Part shown: positions 1 to 10,221 of the stretch, piece by piece
Numbering within the stretch: position 1 is the first letter of the stretch
How the letters are laid out: every line of letters starts with the position of its first letter
NCBI GenBank assembly: GCA_000802045.1
Contig: JUEF01000093.1
Span: 1 to 43,714 of the forward strand
DNA length: 43,714 nucleotides
Source of the DNA: Peptococcaceae bacterium BICA1-8
GTDB taxonomy: Bacteria > Bacillota > Peptococcia > Peptococcales > BICA1-8
Direction: 5' to 3'
Made by a program: the position numbers and the translations under genes
Notes under the pieces: generated by a model
The model's input: the letters and a program-made list of their open reading frames with translations, nothing else
What the model was told of the DNA's origin: nothing
Databases searched by the model: none

Positions 1-42
1 TGTTAAATTTGCAAATTTTTTAAAAAGGTAAAAATAACTCAA

Positions 43-71
43 TTGAAATAATTTTGGTACAGGTATATAAT
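43..71 (+). promoter_or_regulatory. Sigma-A promoter of secDF
   Basis: TTGAAA (43-48), a 17-nt spacer and TATAAT (66-71) form a near-consensus housekeeping promoter, about 35 nt upstream of the secD start. It would drive secD and secF up to the hairpin at 2248. Confidence 0.8.
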
Positions 72-105
72 AAAACAGTGTTTTAATTAGATAGGAGGAG
101 AAGCT

Positions 106-1344
106 ATGCGTTGGGAAAGATTGCTATTAGTATTAATAACTGTTCTTATTATAGCTGTACTAACATTTGCTGCTATTGAACCATTTCAAAACAATGTTAA
201 ATTGGGTCTTGATTTAAAAGGTGGCGTTTTGGTTCGCTTAGAAGCTCCTGAAAATGCTACTGATGAAGATATGGCAAAAGCAATAGCCATTATTGATAAT
301 CGAATTAATAGCTTAGGTGTAACTGAGCCTGAAATACGCCGAGAAGGTGATAATAGAATTCTTGTTGAATTACCTGGTGTAAATAATCCCGAGGAAGCCG
401 TTTCTTTGATTGGTAAAACTGCTTTATTAGAGTTTAAAAGAGTAGATACTTTAGAAACAGTTATTACCGGTAAGGATTTAAAAGCTGCAAAAGAGGGAAT
501 GGACCCTAGCGAACAGGACCCCGGTAGAGTTAATTTTGTTGGTTTAGAGCTTAATGCCGAGGGGGCTAAAAAGTTTGCAGCAGTAACAAAAGAATTGGTT
601 GATAAGTATAGTGAAAATGACCCCAATAGAGCTATCGCAATATTTTTAGATGAACAACTGATTTCAGCTCCAATGGTTGGGTCTGCTATTACAAATGGAA
701 AGGCTAGTATATCTGGAGGCTTCAGCACCCTTGAGGAAGCACATAATCTAGCAATTTTGCTCAGTTCAGGTGCTTTACCAGTTGCACTTGAAATAATTGA
801 AAAAAGAACTGTTGGTCCCAAATTAGGTCTGGATTCTTTAGTTAAAAGTAAAAATGCTGCCATTTACGGCATTGCTGCAATTTTATTGTTTATGATATTT
901 TATTATCGTATACCCGGAGTTGTTGCAGGTTTTTCATTGGTTCTATATACTCTTATTGTTTGGGGTATTTTAATAGGAATAAACGCAACTATTACTTTAC
1001 CGGGAATCGCAGGTTTCCTATTGTCAATGGGTATGGCGGTTGATGCTAATGTTATTATTTATGAGAGACTTAAGGAAGAATTGAAAAACGGCAAAAGCTT
1101 ACGGGCTGCCGTTGATGCAGGTTTTTCTAGGGCTTTTTGGACGATCTTTGATGCAAACGTAACAACCCTAATTGCCTCTGCTGTACTGATTTATTTTGGT
1201 ACGAGCTCAATTCGAGGCTTTGCATTAACACTAAGTATTGGTATATTGGCTAGTATGTTTACAGCCATATCATTTACTCGATTCATTCTTCGACAATTAG
1301 CTTTAGCTAAAATAACAGATAATAATAAATTGTATGGAGCATAG
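106..1344 (+). CDS. secD: Protein translocase subunit SecD
   Basis: SecD works with SecF in the membrane, using the proton-motive force to help pull exported proteins out of the SecYEG channel. One N-terminal membrane helix (residues about 6-25) is followed by the GLDLKGG signature (34-40), an extracytoplasmic P1-type domain (about 45-245) and a C-terminal bundle of membrane helices (about 255-400) containing the conserved GMAVDANVIIYERL stretch. At 412 residues it is the short Gram-positive/clostridial form; E. coli SecD has about 615. The ATG has a strong GGAGGAG ribosome-binding site at 94-100. secF follows 16 nt later in the same transcript. The identification is secure. Confidence 0.97.
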   Translation: MRWERLLLVLITVLIIAVLTFAAIEPFQNNVKLGLDLKGGVLVRLEAPENATDEDMAKAIAIIDNRINSLGVTEPEIRREGDNRILVELPGVNNPEEAVSLIGKTALLEFKRVDTLETVITGKDLKAAKEGMDPSEQDPGRVNFVGLELNAEGAKKFAAVTKELVDKYSENDPNRAIAIFLDEQLISAPMVGSAITNGKASISGGFSTLEEAHNLAILLSSGALPVALEIIEKRTVGPKLGLDSLVKSKNAAIYGIAAILLFMIFYYRIPGVVAGFSLVLYTLIVWGILIGINATITLPGIAGFLLSMGMAVDANVIIYERLKEELKNGKSLRAAVDAGFSRAFWTIFDANVTTLIASAVLIYFGTSSIRGFALTLSIGILASMFTAISFTRFILRQLALAKITDNNKLYGA

Positions 1345-1360
1345 AAAGGGGAGTTTGTTA

Positions 1361-2233
1361 ATGGATTTTGTAGGTAAAAGGAAGATTTGGTATATCATAT
1401 CATTATTAGTAATTGTCCCTGGACTATTCTCTTTGGCAATTCAAGGTTTGAATTTAGGTATAGATTTTGCAGGTGGCAATTTGATTCAAGTAGATTTTAC
1501 CCAGAATGTGACAACAGCTGAAGTTCGTAGTGCTTTAGGCACCATTAATTTGCAGGACAGTGGAATACAAGCATCTGATAATAATTCCTTCATAATTAAA
1601 ACAAAGGTTATGGAAGAGTCAGAACAAGATAATATGGTTAGTACTTTAGAAAAGGAATTGGGTGAACTAGAAATTCTACGGAGTGAAAAAGTTGGCCCAA
1701 CTATAGGTAAGGAGTTAAGAAGGTCTGGCTTTTTGGCTTTAGGCGTTGCAATTTTATTGATGGTGGGTTATATAACCTTCCGTTTTGAATTTAAGTTTGC
1801 TGTAGCAGCTATTATTGCACTTCTACATGATATTTTAGTAACACTATCATTTTTCTCTATTTTACAAATTGAGATAGATAGTGCATTTATTGCCGCAATA
1901 TTAACGATCTTTGGTTATTCTATTAATGCTACCATTGTTATTTTTGATAGGATCAGGGAAAATATGAAAAAGAGCAAGAAGCTTGAACTGCCCAGTTTGG
2001 TCAATACTAGTATCATGCAAACTATGACCAGGTCAATTATTACCTCCGTAACAACACTATTTGTTCTATTTGCTCTGTTTCTCTTTGGAGGAGAAACAAC
2101 AAAGAATTTTGTACTGGCTCTTTTAATAGGTATAACTAGTGGAGCCTATTCTTCAATATTCCTTTCCAGTCCTATTTGGATTGACTTACGGCTCATAGGT
2201 AAAAATAAATCTTATAAAAAAGCTCTGGCATAA
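1361..2233 (+). CDS. secF: Protein translocase subunit SecF
   Basis: SecF is the partner of SecD in the SecDF export complex. It begins MDFVGKRK, has a first membrane helix at about 10-28, the GIDFAGG signature (33-39), an extracytoplasmic domain, and C-terminal helices with the conserved FGYSINATIVIFDRIRENM motif. It has 290 residues. An in-frame ATG 27 nt upstream lies inside secD and lacks a good ribosome-binding site. ATG 1361 follows AAAGGGGAG with normal spacing, so it is preferred. The gene is co-transcribed with secD and ends just before a terminator hairpin. Confidence 0.96.
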   Translation: MDFVGKRKIWYIISLLVIVPGLFSLAIQGLNLGIDFAGGNLIQVDFTQNVTTAEVRSALGTINLQDSGIQASDNNSFIIKTKVMEESEQDNMVSTLEKELGELEILRSEKVGPTIGKELRRSGFLALGVAILLMVGYITFRFEFKFAVAAIIALLHDILVTLSFFSILQIEIDSAFIAAILTIFGYSINATIVIFDRIRENMKKSKKLELPSLVNTSIMQTMTRSIITSVTTLFVLFALFLFGGETTKNFVLALLIGITSGAYSSIFLSSPIWIDLRLIGKNKSYKKALA

Positions 2234-2247
2234 TATATTGGCACATT

Positions 2248-2279
2248 AACACCTAATGAGAAATCATTAGGTGTTTTTC
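2248..2279 (+). terminator. Rho-independent terminator after secF
   Basis: ACACCTAATGA and its exact complement TCATTAGGTGT (2249-2259 / 2264-2274) flank a GAAA loop and are followed by a short T run. It closes the secDF unit. Confidence 0.85.
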
Positions 2280-2352
2280 AATGAAAACATTATTATAGCT
2301 ACTAGCATATAGATATGTTAAAATAAGTTGAAAAAAATAGGAGATGTTGGAT

Positions 2353-3300
2353 TTGAACAAGAAAACCAAAGCTGCTTTGGTATCCATTATTTCTAATACT
2401 GTTTTAGTGTTTGCTAAATTATTTGTTGGTATCGTCACTCAATCGGTTAGTATAATTTCGGAAGCAATCCATTCAGGATTAGACTTGGTAGCAAGTTTTA
2501 TTGCTTTTTTCGCGGTTCAAATTGCCAGTAAGCCCGCTGATAAGGAACATCAGTATGGGCATGGGAAATTTGAAAATGTATCTGGAACATTAGAAGCAGT
2601 TTTAATATTTATTGCTGCCATTTGGATAATTTACGAAGCTTATCATAAATTGTTTGATTTCAACCCCGTAAATCAAATAGGGCTAGGTTTATTAGTGATG
2701 GGGTTTAGCGGGGCTTTAAACTGGGTAATATCTTCCTATCTACAAAAAATTGCCCGGGAGGAAGATTCTATTGCCTTAGAAGCAGATGCTCTACATCTTC
2801 GCACAGATGTCTACACATCTGTAGGGGTCTTTATGGGTCTTTTGCTAATAAAATTCACAGGCTGGTCTATATTAGATCCAATTATTGCTATATTTGTTGC
2901 CTTATTAATAATTAAAGAATCCTTAAAATTAACTAAAAGAGCTTTTTTGCCACTATTAGACACTCGCCTAGAAGAAAGTCAACATCGTAAAATAGTTGAA
3001 GCTTTACAGGTTTATGCTAGTGATTATATTGAGTTTCATAAACTACGGACGAGGAAAGCTGGAGCTGAAATTCACGTGGATTTACACCTAGTGGTCCCAA
3101 AAGACTGGGCAATTGGAAAAGTACACATATTATGTAATGAAATTGAATTAAAGCTTGAAGAGGTTTTCCCTAACTGTCAATGTTTAATTCATACAGAACC
3201 ATGCAATGACCGATGTGATAATAAAACTAATCTATGCGAATCTGATGAATGTCCTTTATTAGGAACTGACAGCAATAAGCAGGAAACTGAGCATAAATAG
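2353..3300 (+). CDS. Cation diffusion facilitator (CDF) family efflux transporter
   Basis: This is a membrane antiporter that expels divalent metals (Zn, Fe, Mn, Co or similar) in exchange for protons. Several membrane helices fill residues 8-180. The two metal-binding HxxxD pairs of the family are visible, H40/D44 in helix 2 and H148/D152 in helix 5. A cytoplasmic C-terminal domain follows with the histidine-rich IHVDLHLVVP strand. The extreme C-terminus is Cys-rich, about seven Cys in the last 45 residues, which may add a metal-sensing site. TTG 2353 is chosen because AGGAG (2339-2343) sits 9 nt upstream; the in-frame ATG at 2344 abuts that site and is too close. The metal cannot be told from sequence alone. 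Confidence 0.9.
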   Translation: MNKKTKAALVSIISNTVLVFAKLFVGIVTQSVSIISEAIHSGLDLVASFIAFFAVQIASKPADKEHQYGHGKFENVSGTLEAVLIFIAAIWIIYEAYHKLFDFNPVNQIGLGLLVMGFSGALNWVISSYLQKIAREEDSIALEADALHLRTDVYTSVGVFMGLLLIKFTGWSILDPIIAIFVALLIIKESLKLTKRAFLPLLDTRLEESQHRKIVEALQVYASDYIEFHKLRTRKAGAEIHVDLHLVVPKDWAIGKVHILCNEIELKLEEVFPNCQCLIHTEPCNDRCDNKTNLCESDECPLLGTDSNKQETEHK

Positions 3301-3335
3301 CGAATACATTAAAAAAAAGAAGGTGGTGGATTGAA

Positions 3336-3695
3336 ATGCAACTATATCTTGTGGGCGCATTAATTTTTGCCTTATTAGTAGCAGTTTTTGCTGTCCAAAA
3401 TACATTGATGGTTACAATAAGTTTCTTAATGTGGGAGTTCAATATATCTCTAGTACTAGTTATTTTAGGAGCGGCAAGTCTTGGTGCATTATGTGTATTT
3501 TTAGTAGGTATGTTTAAGAATTTTGGTCACTGGCGAAAACAAAGAGAGCTTGAAGGTAAAAGTAAACTTCAAGATGAAAAAATTAAAGAATTAGAGGATA
3601 AACTAAATCAAAAGGCTCAGGTGGAAGTAGAGAAAAAAACTAATACTGAAAACACGACTGAGGAAAAAGCAGTGCAAGCTACCAATACCGTTTAG
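3336..3695 (+). CDS. LapA-domain (DUF1049) small membrane protein
   Basis: This 119-residue protein has two membrane helices (about 3-22 and 37-59) separated by the FAVQNTLMVTISFLMWEF segment typical of the LipopolysaccharideA-assembly (LapA/DUF1049) domain. A charged, Lys/Glu-rich tail (about 70-119) probably forms a coiled coil and then a disordered end. In Gram-negatives LapA helps in LPS assembly; a Gram-positive cell has no LPS, so the role here is unknown. The ATG follows GAAGGTGGTGGA. It lies between the CDF gene and recJ, 33 nt before recJ. Confidence 0.85.
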   Translation: MQLYLVGALIFALLVAVFAVQNTLMVTISFLMWEFNISLVLVILGAASLGALCVFLVGMFKNFGHWRKQRELEGKSKLQDEKIKELEDKLNQKAQVEVEKKTNTENTTEEKAVQATNTV

Positions 3696-3728
3696 TAGCT
3701 TGGCTGCTTTTTGATTGGAGGCATGATT

Positions 3729-6413
3729 ATGGCTAACAGAAAGATATGGAATATTAAAAAAGCAGAATGGAAGACTCAAGAAAGCTTGGCAAAAGAACTA
3801 AATATTTCACCTACCTTAGCTCTGCTCTTAGTAAATAGAGGTTATGATAATTATCAAGAAGCACTAGAATATTTAGAACCTAACCTAAATACTCTTGTAT
3901 CTCCGTTAAGATTAAACAATATGTCTGAAGCTTTAGAAAAAATTAAGAAAGCTGTCAAAGAAGAGAAGAAGATCATTATTTATGGTGATTATGATGTTGA
4001 CGGTATTACGAGTACTGCATTACTAACAGATGTTTTTAAAGCATTAGGAATAGAGGTCGAATATTACATTCCTGACCGAATTGACGAAGGGTATGGTTTA
4101 AATATTGAAGCATTAAAAATGTTAGCCGAGAGCGGGGCTCAATTAATAATAACAGTTGACTGTGGAATAAGTTCTAAAGCAGAAGTTGAGGCAGGTAAAA
4201 ATTTAGGTTTGGATTTTATAATAACTGACCACCATCAACCCCCTGAGGAACTGCCAAATTGTCTAATTATTAATCCCCAAATAGAAAAGGAAACTTCCAC
4301 ATGGAAAAATTTATCTGGAGTGGGAGTAGCATTCAAGCTAGCCCATGGTCTTCTAGAGGACTTTTATGATACTACAAACGCTGATAACATATTAAAATAT
4401 CTTGATCTAGCGGCATTAGGGACTGTAGCTGATATTGTTCCTTTAGTCGGGGAAAATAGAATTATTGTTAAATACGGTTTAGAACAAATTGCTAAAGGAA
4501 AAAGGACTGGAATTAGAGCCTTATGTGAGTGTGCAAATATTGATTATAAAAACATAAACTCCAATAGCATTGGATATTTTTTAGCACCAAGGCTTAATGC
4601 CTGCGGACGTATTGGCGATGCGAGTCTAGGGGTTAAGTTATTATTAACTGATTGTGAAGATGAAGCTCGAGAGTTAGCTCATAAGCTAAACTTAGAAAAC
4701 CAAAACCGGCAGAATATTGAAGGCAAAATAACAAGCCAAGCTATTGAAATGGCAGAATTGTTGGATTTGGACAAAACAAAAGTTATCGTGCTTACTGGAA
4801 AAGATTGGCATCAAGGAGTAATTGGTATTGTAGCTTCCCGTTTAGTTGAAAGGTTTTATCGGCCAGTAATAATTTTAACAAAACAAAATGATCTTTATAA
4901 AGGTTCTAGTCGGAGCATTCCCGGCTTTCACTTATATCAGGCATTGACTGAGTGTCAGGAATTACTGGAGTCATTTGGTGGACATAGCCAAGCCGCTGGA
5001 TTAAGTTTGAGAGAAGAAAATATTGAGAATTTTATAAATCATATAAATCACTTAGCCTCCGAAATGTTAACAGTTGAAGACTTTATACCGAGCTTAAATT
5101 TGGATGGTGAGATAAATCTTGAAGAGGCAGATTTTAACTTGGTAGAAGAAATAGCTAAACTAGAACCTTTCGGATGTGGTAATTCGGAGCCGCTTTTAGT
5201 TTATCGGCGTAGTGAAGTGAAAGAATATAAAGAGGTAGGAAGTAATGGGGGTCACTTAAAGTTAAAAATAAAAGCTGGCAAAACCTTATGGGATGCAATA
5301 GGCTTTAATATGTCTAGTTATTTGGAGTTAGCCGCAGCCCAAAAGCCCCTAGATATAGCATTTACCTTAGATAAAAATAACTGGAACGGAAAAACAACAC
5401 TACAGTTAGTTTTAAAAGATTTAAAAGCTTGTACTCAACCCGATAATTCCTACATAAAACAGGACTTTTTAGAGCTCTTATTTATAAATGGATCAAGATA
5501 TTTAATGGATGATAATGATCAAGAAATATATTTCAAAGAATATCTTGAAAGAAAGAATAATCCAAGTAGAGTTATTGACCCTTTTGTCCAGGATAAAGTA
5601 GTTTGCATTGACGTACGAGGCTTTAATGATAAAATTGGATATATAAAAAACATAATAAGAACAGGAGAAAAGAGTATAATCTATGTTAATAGTAGAAAAG
5701 CGGCATACTATCTAGCAGCAGATTTGCGTAGAGATATACCTATGTATAAAGAAAAAATTGGATACTATAACGCTGGCTTAAATACAGAAGAGCGTCAAAG
5801 CGTTGAAGATTTATTTCGGGAAGGAAAACTACAGTTTATAGTCACTACAAGTGCCTTTAGTATAGGGATGGGTATCCCCGATATAAAAAACGTAATCTTC
5901 TACCACATGTGTTTCTCACAAGAGGAGCATAACTATGTTGCAGGCTGGGTCCAACCAAATATAGAAGCTAAAGCCAAAATCCATTTACTTTATGGCTCTC
6001 AAGATAGGGAGTTAAACCAATTGCTATTAGCGGGGACTTCCCCTAATCGGGAGCAGTTGGCGCCATTTTTCCTTTTATTAAAAAAACTGACTGAAAAGGC
6101 TAATCCAATAAATATAACTAATAGCCAATTGGCAGAATGGGCAAATATATATAAAATAGTTGGTATTCAGGCTAATAATATTGGGATTTGGTTAGATATT
6201 CTTGAAGAGTTAGGTATAATAAAACGTGAACTCCAGGGTACAACCCAAAGCATATATTTACCCACAACTCAACCTAAAGTAAATTTGGAAGGTTCCACAA
6301 GATATCAAAAAGGTATGGCTGAAAAAAATAAATTCTTAGATTATGTACAACTAGCCTTAAAAAATCATAATATTAAGGGAGTAGATGTGAATGGATTTAA
6401 AGGAATATATTAG
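3729..6413 (+). CDS. recJ: Single-stranded-DNA exonuclease RecJ with C-terminal helicase-like extension
   Basis: RecJ degrades single-stranded DNA 5' to 3' in recombination and mismatch or base-excision repair. DHH-family motifs are all present: DYDVDG (87-92), TVDCG (about 142-146), DHH (167-169), GTVADIVP (about 231) and [12 protein letters not shown] (about 286). The DHHA1 motif GGHSQAAG is at 417-424, followed by an OB-like domain. At 894 residues it is longer than B. subtilis RecJ (about 790). The extra C-terminal part (about 629-754) resembles the second RecA-like half of SF2 helicases, with [12 protein letters not shown] like RecQ motif V, but no Walker A was seen. ATG 3729 is 7 nt after GGAGG; two upstream in-frame starts are too close. 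The end overlaps apt by 23 nt. Confidence 0.95.
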   Translation: MANRKIWNIKKAEWKTQESLAKELNISPTLALLLVNRGYDNYQEALEYLEPNLNTLVSPLRLNNMSEALEKIKKAVKEEKKIIIYGDYDVDGITSTALLTDVFKALGIEVEYYIPDRIDEGYGLNIEALKMLAESGAQLIITVDCGISSKAEVEAGKNLGLDFIITDHHQPPEELPNCLIINPQIEKETSTWKNLSGVGVAFKLAHGLLEDFYDTTNADNILKYLDLAALGTVADIVPLVGENRIIVKYGLEQIAKGKRTGIRALCECANIDYKNINSNSIGYFLAPRLNACGRIGDASLGVKLLLTDCEDEARELAHKLNLENQNRQNIEGKITSQAIEMAELLDLDKTKVIVLTGKDWHQGVIGIVASRLVERFYRPVIILTKQNDLYKGSSRSIPGFHLYQALTECQELLESFGGHSQAAGLSLREENIENFINHINHLASEMLTVEDFIPSLNLDGEINLEEADFNLVEEIAKLEPFGCGNSEPLLVYRRSEVKEYKEVGSNGGHLKLKIKAGKTLWDAIGFNMSSYLELAAAQKPLDIAFTLDKNNWNGKTTLQLVLKDLKACTQPDNSYIKQDFLELLFINGSRYLMDDNDQEIYFKEYLERKNNPSRVIDPFVQDKVVCIDVRGFNDKIGYIKNIIRTGEKSIIYVNSRKAAYYLAADLRRDIPMYKEKIGYYNAGLNTEERQSVEDLFREGKLQFIVTTSAFSIGMGIPDIKNVIFYHMCFSQEEHNYVAGWVQPNIEAKAKIHLLYGSQDRELNQLLLAGTSPNREQLAPFFLLLKKLTEKANPINITNSQLAEWANIYKIVGIQANNIGIWLDILEELGIIKRELQGTTQSIYLPTTQPKVNLEGSTRYQKGMAEKNKFLDYVQLALKNHNIKGVDVNGFKGIY

Positions 6414-6903
6414 AGTTATTCCTGATTTCCCTAAAAAAGGCATTCGTTTTTTAGATATTACCCCACTCCTAGGAGATGGTAAGGCTTTTAAGTATGCTAT
6501 AGATCAGTTAATCAATGAAATTAAGGATAAAAGGATCGATATTATTGTTGGTCCTGAGGCGCGGGGTTTTGTAATAGGAGGTCCTTTGGCTTACAAGCTA
6601 GAGTGTGGCTTTGTCCCCATCAGAAAAAAAGGGAAGCTTCCTGCAGATACAATAAGTGCATCTTATGAATTAGAATACGGACAAGACGAATTAGAAATCC
6701 ATAAGGATGCCATTAAGCCCGGTCAAAGGATATTTATTGCTGATGATTTATTAGCAACTGGTGGAACTATGAGGACAACTATCAATTTAATTGAAAAATT
6801 AGGGGGACAAGTAGTTGGACTAGGTTTCCTTATTGAACTTTCCTTTCTGGAGGGAAGAGATAACTTGCTGGGCTATGATATTATTTCATTATTAGAATAT
6901 TAG
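6391..6903 (+). CDS. apt: Adenine phosphoribosyltransferase
   Basis: Apt converts adenine and PRPP to AMP in purine salvage. The 170-residue protein starts with the family-typical [21 protein letters not shown] segment, has GPEARGF, and carries the PRPP-binding loop [13 protein letters not shown] (about 122-134). Its start lies inside the 3' end of recJ, implying translational coupling, with AAGGGAG 9 nt upstream. The next gene is rel; apt and rel are neighbours in many Firmicutes, linking purine salvage to (p)ppGpp metabolism. Confidence 0.96.
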   Translation: MDLKEYIRVIPDFPKKGIRFLDITPLLGDGKAFKYAIDQLINEIKDKRIDIIVGPEARGFVIGGPLAYKLECGFVPIRKKGKLPADTISASYELEYGQDELEIHKDAIKPGQRIFIADDLLATGGTMRTTINLIEKLGGQVVGLGFLIELSFLEGRDNLLGYDIISLLEY

Positions 6904-6920
6904 ACAAAAGGAGGGTGGTT

Positions 6921-9101
6921 ATGTCCCTAACGGAGTTATTGGAAACATTATTAAAATTAAACCCTAAAGCAAATACTGAGCTTATTAAAAAAGCATATGA
7001 TTTTGCAGTAGATGCCCATGAGGGACAGTTGCGTAATTCAGGGGAACCATATATCATCCATCCTTTGGCTGTTAGCCTTATTTTAACTAACCTCGGTTTA
7101 GATGATACAACAATTGCTGCGGCACTATTACATGATGTTGTTGAAGATACGAATATTGAGCTCAAAGTTATTCATGAAATATTTGGTGAGGAAATAGCTT
7201 TATTAGTAGACGGGGTTACAAAATTAAGTAGAATAGAATATTATTCGAAGGAAGAGCGGCAAGTAGAAAATTACCGCAAGATGTTTTTGGCCATGGCAAA
7301 AGATATCCGGGTTATCCTAATCAAGTTAGCTGATAGACTTCATAATATGCGTACATTGAAACATCAAACCTTCTGGAAACAAAGGGAGATAGCTCAGGAG
7401 ACTTTAGAAATTTTTGCACCACTGGCAAGCAGATTGGGTATTTTTAAATTTAAATGGGAGTTAGAAGACCTTTCTTTCCGATATTTTGAACCAGATAAAT
7501 ATTATGACCTTGTAGAAAAGATATCTATGAAACGAAAAGAACGAGAAGAATATATGGATGAGGTTATGTATATTTTGGGCAACGATTTGTCTCAGGCTAG
7601 TATTAAAGCTGATATTAGCGGTAGACCCAAGCATTTTTATAGCATTTATAATAAAATGGAAAAAAAGGATAAGGACCTTAATGAAATATATGATTTAATT
7701 GCAGTTAGGATAATTGTAGATAGTGTTAAAGACTGTTATGGAACCCTGGGTATAATTCATACCTTATGGAAGCCCATACCAGGCAGATTTAAAGATTATA
7801 TTGCCATGCCTAAACCCAATATGTATCAGTCTCTCCATACTACTGTTATTGGGCCTAGAGGTGAACCCTTTGAAATCCAAATTAGAACCTGGGACATGCA
7901 TCGTACTGCAGAATACGGTATTGCTGCCCATTGGCTTTACAAGGAAAGTCTTAAACAAAAATCTAAATTTGATGAGACCTTTACCTGGTTAAAGCAAATT
8001 AGTGAAATGCAAAATGAATTACAGGATTCTAAAGAATTTGTTGAGACTTTAAAAATAGATTTGTTTTCTGACGTTGTTTTTGTTTTTTCACCTAAAGGGG
8101 ATGTGTTTGAACTTCCTGCCGGCTCTACCCCTATCGATTTTGCTTATCGTGTTCACACGGAAGTCGGTCATCGGTGTATAGGGAGTAAAGTAAATAGTAG
8201 GATAGTCCCCCTTGATTATGAGCTGAAAACTGGGGATATAGTTGAAATATTAACCTCAAAACAAGCCAATGGTCCTAGCCGGGATTGGTTAAAAATTGTC
8301 AATAGCTCTCAGGCAAAAAACAGGATTAGACAATGGTTTAAAAGAGAAAAGCGGGAGGAAAATTATCTAAAGGGTCGTGAACTCTTAGAAAAAGAACTAA
8401 AGAAACATAGTCTTGAAGTTGGTTATTATACCAAAACAGAGAGATTAAATAATATCGCTAAAAGATTAGGGCTAAGTGTAGCCGAAGACTTATTTGTTGC
8501 TATCGGGGACGGAACTATTAGTCCGTTGCACGTACAATTCAAACTAAGAGAAGAGTATGATAAATCCTATAAGGTTGAAAATGACGATAGTGCTTTGAGT
8601 CTACCTAAAGAGGTCAAAAGAACCAGTAGTACAAAAAGCAGTTCCCAGGGCGTTAGGGTAAAGGGTGTAGATAATGTTATGATTCGCTTCTCACGCTGTT
8701 GTAATCCGTTGCCTGGGGACAAAATAATAGGATATATTACTAGAGGCAGGGGAGTTTCCATTCACAGGGGAGATTGCCCTAATGTTAAAATATATATCAT
8801 CGAAGAACCAGAGCGCTTGCTGGAGGCAGCTTGGGATGAAACGGAGAAATCCTCTTTTCAGGTAGAAATTATGGTTACAGCCTTAGATCGGGCTAAGCTT
8901 GCTATGGATGTTATTAATATAGTTAATGATGCCAAAATTCATATAAATGCACTAAACGCTAGAGCAAGAAAAAATGGTAGTGCTGTAATTGATTTGAAGA
9001 TTGAAATCAACAATCTTGAGCAATTAAATGCTTTAATTGTCAAAATTAAACGAGTTAAGGACATTGTAGAAGTGAGAAGGGTAACTCCTAATAATTACTA
9101 G
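6921..9101 (+). CDS. relA: Bifunctional (p)ppGpp synthetase/hydrolase (Rel)
   Basis: Rel makes and degrades the alarmone (p)ppGpp in response to uncharged tRNA on stalled ribosomes. Domains in order: HD hydrolase (about 25-180) with intact H71-D72 and E75-D76, the synthetase domain (about 235-345) with R289-F-K-D292, TGS (about 385-445), a Cys-containing helical region (SRCCNPLPGD) and a C-terminal ACT/RRM domain. The RxKD motif and intact HD residues mark the bifunctional Gram-positive type rather than the synthetase-only E. coli RelA. It has 727 residues. ATG 6921 follows AAAGGAGG by 6 nt; the GTG at 6915 overlaps the ribosome-binding site. Confidence 0.97.
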   Translation: MSLTELLETLLKLNPKANTELIKKAYDFAVDAHEGQLRNSGEPYIIHPLAVSLILTNLGLDDTTIAAALLHDVVEDTNIELKVIHEIFGEEIALLVDGVTKLSRIEYYSKEERQVENYRKMFLAMAKDIRVILIKLADRLHNMRTLKHQTFWKQREIAQETLEIFAPLASRLGIFKFKWELEDLSFRYFEPDKYYDLVEKISMKRKEREEYMDEVMYILGNDLSQASIKADISGRPKHFYSIYNKMEKKDKDLNEIYDLIAVRIIVDSVKDCYGTLGIIHTLWKPIPGRFKDYIAMPKPNMYQSLHTTVIGPRGEPFEIQIRTWDMHRTAEYGIAAHWLYKESLKQKSKFDETFTWLKQISEMQNELQDSKEFVETLKIDLFSDVVFVFSPKGDVFELPAGSTPIDFAYRVHTEVGHRCIGSKVNSRIVPLDYELKTGDIVEILTSKQANGPSRDWLKIVNSSQAKNRIRQWFKREKREENYLKGRELLEKELKKHSLEVGYYTKTERLNNIAKRLGLSVAEDLFVAIGDGTISPLHVQFKLREEYDKSYKVENDDSALSLPKEVKRTSSTKSSSQGVRVKGVDNVMIRFSRCCNPLPGDKIIGYITRGRGVSIHRGDCPNVKIYIIEEPERLLEAAWDETEKSSFQVEIMVTALDRAKLAMDVINIVNDAKIHINALNARARKNGSAVIDLKIEINNLEQLNALIVKIKRVKDIVEVRRVTPNNY

Positions 9102-9120
9102 AAGATAGGTGAGATAGATA

Positions 9121-9570
9121 ATGCGTGCTGTTATCCAGAGGGTTAGGCAAGCGTCAGTATCGGTGGAAGGAGACATTGTTGGAAGGATAAATCGGGGCAT
9201 AGTTGTGCTTTTAGGAATTACCCATGATGATACCGAGGAGGATGCTAAATATTTAGCAGAAAAAATAGGTAACTTAAGAATTTTTGAAGATGAAAGCAAT
9301 AAATTAAACTTATCATTACTTGATATCAAAGGGAAAATACTATCAGTATCTCAATTTACTCTATATGGTGACTGTCGGAAAGGTAGACGACCAAGTTTTA
9401 CTGAGGCGGCTGATCCTAAATTAGCCGAAGAATTATATAATAAATTTAATAAGTATCTAGAAGGATTAAACGTAGAGGTGGAAAAGGGTGTATTTCAAGC
9501 TTATATGCAGGTTGAAATAATTAATGATGGACCAGTAACTATACTTTTAGAAAGCAAAAAGATATTTTAG
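9121..9570 (+). CDS. dtd: D-aminoacyl-tRNA deacylase
   Basis: Dtd removes D-amino acids (and glycine from tRNA-Ala) mischarged onto tRNA, as a proofreading enzyme. It is 149 residues with both dimer-interface active-site motifs: [17 protein letters not shown] (about 79-95) and the GPVTILLES segment near the C-terminus. It is 19 nt downstream of rel, the same order as in B. subtilis, and is probably co-transcribed with it. Confidence 0.97.
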   Translation: MRAVIQRVRQASVSVEGDIVGRINRGIVVLLGITHDDTEEDAKYLAEKIGNLRIFEDESNKLNLSLLDIKGKILSVSQFTLYGDCRKGRRPSFTEAADPKLAEELYNKFNKYLEGLNVEVEKGVFQAYMQVEIINDGPVTILLESKKIF

Positions 9571-9582
9571 GAGGTTAGTGAG

Positions 9583-10209
9583 ATGAAGATTAAAACATTA
9601 ATAGTAGGACCAATTGAGGCAAATTGCTACATAGTTTATTGTACAGAGACAAAAGAAGGAGTAGTAATAGATCCTGGTGATGAAGGTACTAAAATCATAG
9701 AAGCTATTACTAGCTTAGGAATCAAAACAAAATATATTATTAATACCCATGGGCACCATGACCATATCAAGGCGAATAAAGAAGTGAAAGAAAGTACTGG
9801 AGCAGAAATTTTAATTCATACATCAGATGCTGCTATGTTAACAGATCCCTCCCGAAATCTTTCCCACTATCTGGGGGAAAAGACAAACGCACCAAAGGCA
9901 GATAGGGAACTTACCGATGGTGATATTATCAACTTTGGTAAAATTACACTAAAAGTATTGCATACTCCCGGTCATACTCCGGGCTGTATTTGCCTTTTAA
10001 ATACTACTAAAAAGATATGCTTTACTGGAGATACCCTGTTTAATGGCTCGGTAGGCAGAACAGACCTGCCTGGCGGTAATTATAAAACCTTAACAAACTC
10101 CTTAAAAGATAAATTAATAAACCTATCAAATGAGGTTAAAATATATCCGGGTCACGGTCCTCACTCCACAATTGGAGAAGAAAAAGCTATTAATCCATTC
10201 TTAAAATAA
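9583..10209 (+). CDS. Metallo-beta-lactamase-fold hydrolase (glyoxalase II-like)
   Basis: This is a cytoplasmic hydrolase with a binuclear metal centre. The HxHxDH motif is H56-H58-D60-H61, with further ligands H131 (TPGHTPG), D150 (FTGDTLF) and H191 (YPGHGP). The SVGRTDLPGG stretch is typical of the short YqgX/GloB2-like subfamily. At 208 residues it lacks the full substrate-binding domain of classical glyoxalase II. It could be a hydroxyacylglutathione- or bacillithiol-linked hydrolase, or act on another thioester; the substrate is not determined. It is 12 nt after dtd. Confidence 0.88.
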   Translation: MKIKTLIVGPIEANCYIVYCTETKEGVVIDPGDEGTKIIEAITSLGIKTKYIINTHGHHDHIKANKEVKESTGAEILIHTSDAAMLTDPSRNLSHYLGEKTNAPKADRELTDGDIINFGKITLKVLHTPGHTPGCICLLNTTKKICFTGDTLFNGSVGRTDLPGGNYKTLTNSLKDKLINLSNEVKIYPGHGPHSTIGEEKAINPFLK

Positions 10210-10221
10210 AGCAGGGATAAA

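Noticed and set aside
186..863. 225-residue ORF on the minus strand inside secD
   Set aside because: A shadow of the secD frame: antisense to a clear, conserved gene, no ribosome-binding site and no recognisable domain.
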